Assembly (NCBI GenBank): GCA_012841175.1
Contig: DUVG01000254.1
Coordinates: forward strand, 1 to 14,856
Length of the DNA stretch: 14,856 nt
Origin: Clostridium sp.
Lineage (GTDB): Bacteria > Bacillota > Clostridia > Acetivibrionales > Acetivibrionaceae
Direction: 5' to 3'
In this document: positions 7,867 to 14,151 of the stretch, piece by piece
Position numbering within the stretch: the stretch's first letter is position 1
Layout: every line of letters starts with the position of its first letter
Made by a program: the position numbers and the translations under genes
Notes under the pieces: generated by a model
What the model saw: the letters and a program-made list of their open reading frames with translations, nothing else
Databases searched by the model: none
Told to the model about the DNA's origin: nothing

Positions 7867-9528
7867 ATGAAAAAACGCAAGACAATAGGAGTTATGCTTA
7901 CCGGTATAAATGGAAGTTATTTGACTGATTTTTGGTTAATGATGAAAAAGGCTTCAAAAGAATATGATTGTAATCTATTTGTCTATGATGGAAGATCATT
8001 AAAACATAATGAAGATACAGATGGAAAGCACTCTATTATATATAATTTTGTGGACAAAAAGAGAATTGACGGTCTTGTAATACTTTCTTCATCAATTGCA
8101 AGTTTTATAGAGGATTTGGAGTTTAATTTATTTTTAAAGAGGTTTGAAGGTATACCACTTGTTTCGGTGGGAAGAGTAATACCTGGTGCTACAAGCATAT
8201 TAGTTGACAACAAAGAGGGAATGAGAGAACAAATAAGACATCTTATAAATAAGCATGGCTATAGAAAAATAGCATTTGTAAAAGGTCCTAAAACCAATTT
8301 AGAGGCTATTGAAAGATATGAGGCGTACTTGGAGGTTTTAGAAGAGAACAATATAAAAGTAGACCCTGATATTATATTTCAGGGAGATTTTATTTTCCAT
8401 ACAGGGTATGAAATAATGAAAAATATCATTATAAAAAACATACAGTACGATGCAATTGTTTTTTCTAATGATGATATGGCACTAGGTGCTAAAAGGGCTC
8501 TAGAGGATTTTTCTAAAACATATGATTTTGACGTTTCTAAAAAAGGTATAATGTGTGGATTTGATGATTCTATTAATTTAAACTTTATAAAGCCATATCT
8601 TACAACAGTAAGGCAGCCATTTGAAGAAATTTGTACCATCTCATTAAAAACACTCCTTGATAAAATTAATGGAAAGGCTACTAATAAAGTTTTTAAAGTT
8701 CCTTCTGTTTTAGTTGTAAGAGAAAGTTGTGGATGTGCATTAGATAAAAATCCAAATGATATTTCAGAAAATTATTTAAAATTGGTTTCAAATATAGGGA
8801 TGGATGATAACATACAAACCTACTCATTAGAAGAGTTATATGACAAAGTTACTAAAATTTCAAAAAGGTGTAATTTTAACAGCTGCTTTATTTCAAAATA
8901 TGTAGAAGGCACAATTTTATATAAAGATGAATATTTATTTGATGATTCTTATGATATTCCTAAAAAGTCTCAACTATTATATGCTTTCTATAATGGGAAA
9001 AGGGCTGATTGTATAGGAGAAGATATTAAGTATTTTAATACAAAGGACATAGTGCCTGATTGCTATATTCCTGATGACAGAAGGTTTATTTACCTTATAA
9101 CCCCCCTGTTTTTTAACAGGGAGCATTTAGGTTTTATATGTGTTGATGCCACAAATGCTGATGCATTTGAATTGGAACTTTTGAAAGTTCAGGTGAGCAA
9201 CTCATTAAAAGGTGCTTTTGTGGTTTTAGAAAGAAGTTTAGCATCATTAGAACATGTAATAAGGAAGATTTCACACAATCTTATGACACCTATTATGTCT
9301 ATATCTGGTGCAGCTACTGCCCTAGAAGATTTGGTGGACGAATATAAAGACTCAATAGGAGATTCTAATGTAACAAATGAAGACCATTATGAAATTTCCA
9401 GTGAAATGAAAGTATGGATAAAGAGAATAAAAGACTTTAACTTACGTATATCAAAAATCATTTCAACTGCTAAAAATCAGGTAAATCCACCAGACTCAAA
9501 TATTGGAAATAAATTTTTAGAAGGATAA
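7867..9528 (+). CDS. LacI-type ligand sensor with GAF-like region and H-box helix, no HTH and no ATPase domain
   Basis: 553 residues, no membrane segment. Residues 5-285 follow the periplasmic-binding-protein fold of LacI regulators: KTIGVMLTGINGSYL, RIDGLVILSS, IPLVSVGR, GYRKIAFVKGP, YDAIVFSNDDMALGA and TTVRQPFEEI. The usual N-terminal helix-turn-helix is absent, as the protein begins directly with the first strand, behind a clear ribosome site (AGGAGTG, 7855-7861). Residues ~315-455 include YLITPLFFNREHLGFICVD and VQVSNSLKGAFVVL, resembling the GAF-like module that follows such sensors in kinase or GGDEF fusions. Residues 463-541 look like a dimerisation/phosphoacceptor hairpin: SHNLMTP (469-475) matches the SHELRTP H-box with H470, but the Glu after His is Asn. 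The protein then stops; no N/G1/G2 boxes occur downstream. It probably senses a sugar-like ligand in the cytoplasm and signals by protein contact or as a phosphoacceptor. It lies 22 bp after the membrane module and may be co-transcribed. Confidence 0.8.
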   Translation: MKKRKTIGVMLTGINGSYLTDFWLMMKKASKEYDCNLFVYDGRSLKHNEDTDGKHSIIYNFVDKKRIDGLVILSSSIASFIEDLEFNLFLKRFEGIPLVSVGRVIPGATSILVDNKEGMREQIRHLINKHGYRKIAFVKGPKTNLEAIERYEAYLEVLEENNIKVDPDIIFQGDFIFHTGYEIMKNIIIKNIQYDAIVFSNDDMALGAKRALEDFSKTYDFDVSKKGIMCGFDDSINLNFIKPYLTTVRQPFEEICTISLKTLLDKINGKATNKVFKVPSVLVVRESCGCALDKNPNDISENYLKLVSNIGMDDNIQTYSLEELYDKVTKISKRCNFNSCFISKYVEGTILYKDEYLFDDSYDIPKKSQLLYAFYNGKRADCIGEDIKYFNTKDIVPDCYIPDDRRFIYLITPLFFNREHLGFICVDATNADAFELELLKVQVSNSLKGAFVVLERSLASLEHVIRKISHNLMTPIMSISGAATALEDLVDEYKDSIGDSNVTNEDHYEISSEMKVWIKRIKDFNLRISKIISTAKNQVNPPDSNIGNKFLEG

Positions 9529-9547
9529 AGTCCAATTAGTTTAACTC

Positions 9548-9575
9548 TAAAATAAAATGCCCATTCTTCCGATAA
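9548..9575 (+). promoter_or_regulatory. Sigma-D/FliA-like promoter before the first pilT
   Basis: TAAA at 9548-9551, 16 nt, then TCCGATAA at 9568-9575, against the known motility-sigma consensus TAAA-N15-GCCGATAA (7 of 8 in the -10). No good sigma-A pair is visible in the 89-bp gap. Transcription would start near 9582, about 35 nt before the pilT start. The same nonamer TTCCGATAA occurs before the comFB-like gene. Confidence 0.45.
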
Positions 9576-9617
9576 AATAATAAGATGCTGAAATTCATAA
9601 AGAAGGAGAATGCTGTT

Positions 9618-10673
9618 ATGATTGAACTAAAGGAATTGTTAAGAATGGGCGTTGAAAAAAAGTCTTCAGATATACATATAACCGTTGGAAGAGCCCCTTC
9701 TTTTCGAATTAATGGCGAGATGGCACCAATTGATGCAAAGGAACTTACACCAGAGGAAACAAAACAGTATGCAAGAGAATGTTTGGGCAAAGAAAAATTT
9801 GATGAACTTATGGCAGAAGGCGATGTAGACTGTTCAATGACCGTTCCAGGAGTTTCAAGATTTCGAGTAAATGCTTTCTTTCAACGTGGTTCTATAGCCA
9901 TAGTTTTTAGAGTTTTATCTTCTAGCATCCCTACAATTGACAGTTTAAATCTTCCCCCTATAATTAGAGAATTATGCAAAACAAAAGAGGGACTTATATT
10001 GGTTACAGGTCCTACTGGAAGTGGTAAATCTACAACCATGGCAGCTATAATAAATGAAATAAACGCAAATAAGGGTGGACATATTTTGACACTAGAAGAT
10101 CCTATAGAATACATATTTAAACATGAAAAGTGTATTGTAAATCAAAGAGAAATAGGTCAAGATGGAAAAACATATGCAAAAGCTTTGAGGGCTTCATTAA
10201 GAGAAGACCCAGATGTGATATTCATAGGTGAGATGAGGGATGTAGAGTCCATTAGCATAGCGGTTACAGCAGCAGAAACAGGCCATCTAGTTTTGTCAAC
10301 TCTTCACACTTTAGGTGCGGCAAAAACATTAGACAGGCTTATAGACGTATTTCCAGCTGATCAGCAGCAGCAAATAAGGGTGCAAGTTTCAGGTGCTTTA
10401 AAAGCAGTTATTTCTCAAAGGCTTATTCCTAATATTGAGCGTAGGGGAAGGGTTGCAGCCTTTGAAATTATGCTTGTAACACCAGCTATAAGAAATCTTA
10501 TAAGAGAAGGAAAAGCTGCAGGTATTAACACATGTATTCAGACAGGATATGAGCAAGGTATGCAGTTAATGGATAAGAATATTGCAGATTTATATAATGA
10601 AGGCAAAATTTCAAAAGAAGATGCATATGCCTATTGTGTGGACAAAGAAGCAATGAGAAGGTACATAGATTAG
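9618..10673 (+). CDS. pilT: PilT-type type IV pilus retraction ATPase (first copy)
   Basis: 351 residues from the ATG at 9618, which has AAGGAG (9603-9608) nine nt upstream; an earlier in-frame ATG at 9585 has no ribosome site and the alignment with the second copy begins at 9618. PilT is a cytoplasmic hexameric secretion-type ATPase that powers pilus retraction and twitching. Motifs all intact: Walker A GPTGSGKST (131-139), Asp box LTLEDPIE (157-164), Walker B DPDVIFIGEMRD (197-208), His box TGHLVLSTLHT (221-231, H223 and H230), and the C-terminal AIRNLIREGK (290-299) needed for retraction in studied PilTs. No pilin, pilB or pilC gene is in the window, so this is an orphan locus. A hairpin terminator follows at 10705-10740. 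Confidence 0.95.
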   Translation: MIELKELLRMGVEKKSSDIHITVGRAPSFRINGEMAPIDAKELTPEETKQYARECLGKEKFDELMAEGDVDCSMTVPGVSRFRVNAFFQRGSIAIVFRVLSSSIPTIDSLNLPPIIRELCKTKEGLILVTGPTGSGKSTTMAAIINEINANKGGHILTLEDPIEYIFKHEKCIVNQREIGQDGKTYAKALRASLREDPDVIFIGEMRDVESISIAVTAAETGHLVLSTLHTLGAAKTLDRLIDVFPADQQQQIRVQVSGALKAVISQRLIPNIERRGRVAAFEIMLVTPAIRNLIREGKAAGINTCIQTGYEQGMQLMDKNIADLYNEGKISKEDAYAYCVDKEAMRRYID

Positions 10674-10704
10674 GTGTATGAGAAAATTCCATAAAAAATA
10701 TTTT

Positions 10705-10740
10705 AAAGCTCTATCTTCTACAAGGTGGGGCTTTTATATA
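10705..10740 (+). terminator. Intrinsic terminator after the first pilT
   Basis: AAAGCTCTATCTT (10705-10717) pairs with AAGGTGGGGCTTT (10722-10734) around a CTAC loop: 13 bp including three G-U pairs. The tail (TATATA) is only modestly T-rich, but four T end the stem. It lies 31 bp after the stop and before the promoter of the next gene. Confidence 0.6.
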
Positions 10741-10781
10741 TGTGTGGATATACAGGGGGTGAATTATACCTTTATTGTTTG

Positions 10782-10810
10782 TTGACTAAATTTCTATGAA
10801 ATGCTATTAT
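10782..10810 (+). promoter_or_regulatory. Strong sigma-A promoter of the second pilT
   Basis: TTGACT (10782-10787), 17-bp spacer, TATTAT (10805-10810), with an extended -10 TG at 10802-10803. Start of transcription is expected near 10817, giving a leader of about 60 nt. The second pilT is therefore transcribed separately from the first. Confidence 0.75.
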
Positions 10811-10878
10811 ATGCATACTTAGAAAAGAAAAACACATCATTAAAGTTTTCATTTATATGAAATTAGGGAGTGATAATT

Positions 10879-11937
10879 TTGATCGAGTTAGATGAATTGT
10901 TAAGATTTGCAGTTAAATACAAAGCGTCAGATATGCATATTACAGTAGGGCGGGCACCAGCCTTTAGAATTAATGGGCGAATGAGGACAATTCCATCAGA
11001 TAAGTTATCAGAAGAGGATACTCGGCATTATGCTAAGGAATGTCTTAACAATGAAAAATATGAACAACTTTTATCATTAGGAGAAGTTGATTATACAATT
11101 TCCATCCCTGGTATTTCCAGGTTTAGGGTAAATGCCTTTTTTCAAAAGGGCTGTATATCAATGGCATTTAGAGTACTCCCATCTAAAATTCCCACATTTG
11201 AAGAATTAGGATTTCCACCTATTATAAAAGATATATGCAAAATAAGAGAGGGACTAATACTGGTTACAGGCCCTACAGGAAGTGGTAAATCTACAACCAT
11301 GGCATCTATAATAGATGAAATAAACTCCACAGTAGATGGACATATATTAACATTAGAAGATCCAATTGAATTTGTTTTTGAACACAAAAAATGTATTGTT
11401 AATCAAAGGGAAATTGGAAAGGATAGTAAAACATATGCAAATGCCTTAAGGGCTTCATTAAGAGAAGATCCAGATGTAATATTTATAGGTGAAATGAGAG
11501 ATGTTGAATCAATTAGTATAGCTGTAACTGCAGCAGAGACAGGCAACCTTGTTTTTTCAACATTACATACCCTTGGAGGGGCAAAGACAATTGACAGACT
11601 TATAGATGTATTTCCACCAGATCAGCAACAGCAAATTAGGACTCAAATAGCAGGTGCCCTAAAAGCTGTTATATCTCAAAGACTTATCCCCAAAATAGAC
11701 AATTCTGGAAGAATTGCAGCAATTGAGATTATGATTGTAACACCTGCTATAAGTAATTTAATAAGAGAAGGAAAGGGAACTGGAATTAACTCAGCTATTC
11801 AGACAGGAGTAAATCATGGGATGCAGCTTTTAGATAAATCCATAGCAGACCTATACAAAAAAGGTGAAATATCCAAAGAAAATGCATATTCGTATTGTGC
11901 AGATAAAGAAATACTTAGAAGATTTTTAGGTGAATAA
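10879..11937 (+). CDS. PilT-like ATPase paralogue with altered His box and AIRNLIRE motif
   Basis: 352 residues if read from TTG at 10879, chosen because AGGGAG (10865-10870) lies 8 nt upstream and because the product then begins MIELDELLRF, colinear with the first copy. A GTG at 10870 in the same frame overlaps the ribosome site. Gapless alignment with the first PilT gives about 249 identical residues of 351 (71%, hand count). Walker A (131-139), Asp box (157-164) and Walker B (197-208) are unchanged, so ATP hydrolysis should be possible. Two places differ where PilTs are normally strict: the His box is TGNLVFSTLHT (N223 for His), and the C-terminal motif is AISNLIREGK (S292 for Arg). It may be a PilU-like accessory retraction ATPase that works with the first copy, or a mixed-hexamer subunit. 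It has its own promoter. Confidence 0.92.
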   Translation: MIELDELLRFAVKYKASDMHITVGRAPAFRINGRMRTIPSDKLSEEDTRHYAKECLNNEKYEQLLSLGEVDYTISIPGISRFRVNAFFQKGCISMAFRVLPSKIPTFEELGFPPIIKDICKIREGLILVTGPTGSGKSTTMASIIDEINSTVDGHILTLEDPIEFVFEHKKCIVNQREIGKDSKTYANALRASLREDPDVIFIGEMRDVESISIAVTAAETGNLVFSTLHTLGGAKTIDRLIDVFPPDQQQQIRTQIAGALKAVISQRLIPKIDNSGRIAAIEIMIVTPAISNLIREGKGTGINSAIQTGVNHGMQLLDKSIADLYKKGEISKENAYSYCADKEILRRFLGE

Positions 11938-12032
11938 TTTGTTTGAGAAGATGTAAATAAGGGTAGATAAAATGTAATAAACTTAAATAAAACTTGTTTT
12001 ACATGTTTTGCAATATCAGGGGAGATGATATT

Positions 12033-12209
12033 ATGAAAAAATGGTGGCAATGTCCAAAATGTAAAGAACACAAGATAATTGAGGAGAATTTAAATTGTAT
12101 AAGATGTTCTAACTGTGGAAGGTTTTTCGATGAAGAAACCAAAGAAATAAATGTAAATATATCTTTGTATGATTTAGCCCCAATAGATAGACAATGTGAT
12201 TTGAATTAA
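12033..12209 (+). CDS. Small zinc-ribbon protein
   Basis: 58 residues from the ATG at 12033, selected because AGGGGAG (12018-12024) lies 8 nt upstream; an in-frame ATG at 11994 has no ribosome site. Cysteines are C7-x2-C10, C22, C25-x2-C28 (CPKC and CIRCSNCG), the spacing of a two-knuckle zinc ribbon, with C22 spare. The aromatic start MKKWWQCPKC and the GRFFDEE after the second knuckle are typical of such mini-ribbons. The last 20 residues are unremarkable. Family function unknown; zinc ribbons of this size bind nucleic acid or protein. It lies 95 bp after the second pilT with only a weak promoter-like pair between (TTGAGA 11943, GATAAA 11966), so it may ride on pilT transcription. A perfect terminator follows. 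Confidence 0.75.
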   Translation: MKKWWQCPKCKEHKIIEENLNCIRCSNCGRFFDEETKEINVNISLYDLAPIDRQCDLN

Positions 12210-12226
12210 AAATTTATTATTTTATT

Positions 12227-12255
12227 AAAAAACAGGTTGTATAACCTGTTTTTTT
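12227..12255 (+). terminator. Rho-independent terminator after the zinc-ribbon gene
   Basis: ACAGGTT (12232-12238), loop GTAT, AACCTGT (12243-12249), followed by six T; five A before the stem pair with the T tract, so it may also work leftward. It ends the pilT2/zinc-ribbon unit. Confidence 0.9.
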
Positions 12256-12306
12256 GACGAAATTATTATATTATTCTATTTTTTATCCTCAGAATTATGA
12301 TATAAT
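12254..12306 (+). promoter_or_regulatory. Two overlapping sigma-A promoter candidates for the S41 protease gene
   Basis: Candidate A: TTGACG (12254-12259), 17 bp, TATTTT (12277-12282); its -35 overlaps the T-tract of the terminator. Candidate B: extended -10 TGATATAAT (12298-12306) with no good -35. B has the better -10 and would start transcription near 12313, about 36 nt before the ATG. Confidence 0.5.
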
Positions 12307-12348
12307 TTTATAAAAAGTGTCGATAATTCTTATATGGAGGAATTTAAC

Positions 12349-13461
12349 ATGAAAATAAAAAAGTACAAACTCAAAAAGCCTATTAATACTATAAATGCAG
12401 TTTTAGTAGTAATACTAGGGGTTCTTTTTGTGTTTTCTAGACAGTGGGCTGGAATTGTTTTTTTTGCAGGTGCTTTTCTAAACTGTCTATATTATATTAT
12501 ATCCAATAAAAATATTTCCATTAAAAATACCCTATATATTATATGTGTTGTAATTATTGCTCAAGGGGCATTATTGGGCTTTTATGACTTTACAAAAAAT
12601 ATTCTTTATGCTAATGGTGCATATGTATATAAATCTGATGTAGAAGATATTATAAATTTACTTGAAAATGAAAGTCTTAATAACTCTTTTGTAGATAAAG
12701 ATGAATATATCCACATGAAAGAAAATTTGTTAAATAAATTATTAATTAAAAAGAGTGATGTAGAAGATTATTTAAATGAAGCAAAAATGCTAAGTAGGCA
12801 GAATGAAATGTACTTTTCTTATGTCAGTAAAATAGAAGATGGGAAAAAAGAAAATGAAGAGTGTGAAGAAAATAAAGAATCTATTTTTGAAAAACAAGGT
12901 ACTGAAGTGTTTGAATACATTAAATTATCTGAATTTGAAGAGTGTAATTTAGAAGTTTTAAAAAAGAGGTTAGAAGAGAAAAAGAATGATACTTTGATAA
13001 TTGATTTAAGGGGTAACAAAGGGGGAAAAAGAGATATATTGATAGATGTAGCTTCGTTATTCTTGCCAAAAGATGAAGAAATTATGACTATTCATGAAAA
13101 ACATATAAACACAACTTACTTTTCAAAAGGTAGCAATTATGATTTTGATCTAATTTTATTTCTTGTAGATAAGTCAACAGCTTCTTGTGCGGAAATACTG
13201 GCACTTTCACTAAAAAACCATTATGTGGATAAGGTTAAGGTAATAGGAAATAAGACGGTGGGAAAGGGAGTAGGTAAAAGTATTAGCAAATATTACGAAA
13301 GTGGTATTGAAGTTGGTGTTGTAACTTCAACATGGACTGTAGCTAATCAAGATGTGAACGCTTTATTTGAGTATATAGAAGATGATAGTGGAGGAAGAAC
13401 GTTTGAAAGTGAAAATGATTATTTTAGTGTAGTGGTAACAATTTTGTCGGAAGAACAATAG
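12349..13461 (+). CDS. Membrane-anchored S41 (C-terminal-processing) family peptidase without PDZ domain
   Basis: 370 residues from the ATG at 12349, 8 nt after GGAGG (12336-12340); an in-frame ATG at 12334 overlaps that site. A basic N-terminus precedes three membrane helices (~14-31, 33-51, 61-79), which puts the rest outside the cell. A helical region (~91-180) carries the hexapeptide KSDVED twice (95-100, 135-140). The S41 fold is recognised from DTLIIDLRGNKGGKRD (214-229), LFLVDKSTASCAEILALSLK (270-289) and VIGNKTVGKG (298-307). The catalytic Ser (S279) and Lys (K306) of Ctp proteases are present; the Gln four residues after the Lys is Lys (K310). The PDZ domain that normally gates substrates in CtpA/CtpB is not visible. 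It probably cleaves an extracytoplasmic substrate, but activity is uncertain. Its neighbours suggest a surface or pilus link at most. Confidence 0.82.
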   Translation: MKIKKYKLKKPINTINAVLVVILGVLFVFSRQWAGIVFFAGAFLNCLYYIISNKNISIKNTLYIICVVIIAQGALLGFYDFTKNILYANGAYVYKSDVEDIINLLENESLNNSFVDKDEYIHMKENLLNKLLIKKSDVEDYLNEAKMLSRQNEMYFSYVSKIEDGKKENEECEENKESIFEKQGTEVFEYIKLSEFEECNLEVLKKRLEEKKNDTLIIDLRGNKGGKRDILIDVASLFLPKDEEIMTIHEKHINTTYFSKGSNYDFDLILFLVDKSTASCAEILALSLKNHYVDKVKVIGNKTVGKGVGKSISKYYESGIEVGVVTSTWTVANQDVNALFEYIEDDSGGRTFESENDYFSVVVTILSEEQ

Positions 13462-13476
13462 GGTATTTTTATTAAA

Positions 13477-13503
13477 TAAAATAGAATTTGTTTTTTCCGA
13501 TAA
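13477..13503 (+). promoter_or_regulatory. Sigma-D/FliA-like promoter before the comFB-like gene
   Basis: TAAA (13477-13480), exactly 15 nt, then TCCGATAA (13496-13503), 7 of 8 to GCCGATAA. Start would be near 13510. An alternative sigma-A reading exists (TTGTTT 13488-13493, 16 bp, TATAAA 13510-13515), so the sigma-D assignment is not exclusive. Confidence 0.45.
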
Positions 13504-13541
13504 CTAATATATAAAATAATTTATGATAGGAGATAATTAAA

Positions 13542-13853
13542 ATGAGTGAATTTAAAGATAATTTATATATACGTGCGGGATTTGAGAATCTTACTGAAAA
13601 TATTGTGTTAGAAGAATTAGAAAGGTTTACAAAAGATACTGAAGAGATGAAAAAAAAGGGGTATTGCAAATGCTGGATTTGTTTAGCTGATGTTGCTGCA
13701 ATTGTTCTTAATCAATTAAAGCCTAATTATTGCTCAAATTTTATTGATAAGAATAAAAATAATGAGTATTTTACAAACTTAAGAATTGAAGTTGGTGAAA
13801 TGATAGATAACGCTTTTGAAACAGTTAAAAAAAATCCCCATCATAACTTATAG
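13542..13853 (+). CDS. ComFB-family protein
   Basis: 103 residues; the ATG has AGGAG (13528-13532) nine nt before it. The family signature is clear: NLTENIVLEELERF (16-29), then YCKCWICLADVAAIVLNQLKPNY (41-63) with C42, C44 and C47, then an amphipathic C-terminal helix. ComFB was named from the B. subtilis comF competence operon, where its role is unclear; cyanobacterial homologues have been reported to bind cyclic dinucleotides and affect motility and pilus functions. Length is normal for the family. No comFA or comFC lies next to it here, so it is a stand-alone gene. Its promoter resembles that of the first pilT, consistent with a signalling role in motility (inference). After the TAG stop the same frame stays open for 32 codons. 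Confidence 0.85.
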   Translation: MSEFKDNLYIRAGFENLTENIVLEELERFTKDTEEMKKKGYCKCWICLADVAAIVLNQLKPNYCSNFIDKNKNNEYFTNLRIEVGEMIDNAFETVKKNPHHNL

Positions 13854-13959
13854 AGTTTTTCTTTTTATAAAACCTTCTGCTACACTACCTACTATGATAA
13901 TGCAAAACAACTTGCAAATAATGTATTAAAAAACATACAAAAACTCAGTTAATTAATTT
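13854..13959 (+). other. Gap after comFB: no gene, no clear terminator
   Basis: The frame of the comFB-like gene stays open after its TAG for 32 codons to TAA at 13950-13952, ending ...YDNAKQLANNVLKNIQKLS, which looks like an amphipathic helix but has no start or ribosome site. No strong hairpin with a T tract was found. AACTCA (13942-13947) and TGAGTT (13975-13980) are an inverted repeat reaching into the eno promoter. Confidence 0.35.
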
Positions 13960-14002
13960 TTGCTAAATAATACTTGAGTTATATAATAACAATATGTACA
14001 AT
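13960..14002 (+). promoter_or_regulatory. Tandem overlapping sigma-A promoters of enolase
   Basis: P1: TTGCTA (13960-13965), 16 bp, perfect TATAAT (13982-13987). P2: TTGAGT (13974-13979), 17 bp, TACAAT (13997-14002). Expected starts are near 13994 and 14009, so the mRNA leader is about 140-160 nt. Two promoters suit a highly expressed glycolytic gene. Confidence 0.6.
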
Positions 14003-14027
14003 ATAGATATAAATGTTTTGAAACGAA

Positions 14028-14128
14028 CTTTGTACTATTGATAAGGACAAAGGTAAATAATTATCTTTAGTTGAGGGAGTTTCAAAAAACTCATTAAAAC
14101 AAACTACTTTACATTATGTAAAAAGTTT
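14028..14128 (+). promoter_or_regulatory. Structured 5' leader of enolase with three hairpins
   Basis: CTTTGT/ACAAAG (14028-14033, 14047-14052); GAGTTT/AAACTC (14077-14082, 14087-14092, loop CAAA); and AAACT-TTTACA paired with TGTAAA-AGTTT (14101-14128, loop TTA, small internal loop). The last lies 8 nt before the ribosome site AAGGGAG (14137-14143). None has a T tract, so they are not terminators; they may set mRNA stability. Not a riboswitch class I recognise. Confidence 0.35.
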
Positions 14129-14151
14129 ACTACATGAAGGGAGAGAATTAA

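Noticed and set aside
9585..9617. Upstream in-frame ATG as first pilT start
   Set aside because: No ribosome site; the paralogue aligns from 9618, which has AAGGAG.
10017..11304. 27 identical bases over the Walker A region in both pilT copies (10017-10043, 11278-11304) as sign of recent gene conversion
   Set aside because: The flanks differ at many synonymous sites and the motif is strongly constrained; an old duplication explains it.
11943..11971. TTGAGA-17-GATAAA as promoter of the zinc-ribbon gene
   Set aside because: Both boxes are weak (about 4 of 6) and there is no terminator before it, so read-through from pilT is simpler.
12319..12326. GTCGATAA as a third sigma-D-like -10
   Set aside because: No TAAA at 14-16 nt upstream, and transcription would start at the ribosome site.
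13854..14151. tRNA, small RNA or riboswitch in the gap before eno
   Set aside because: No cloverleaf, CCA end or known riboswitch core could be recognised; only promoters and small hairpins.
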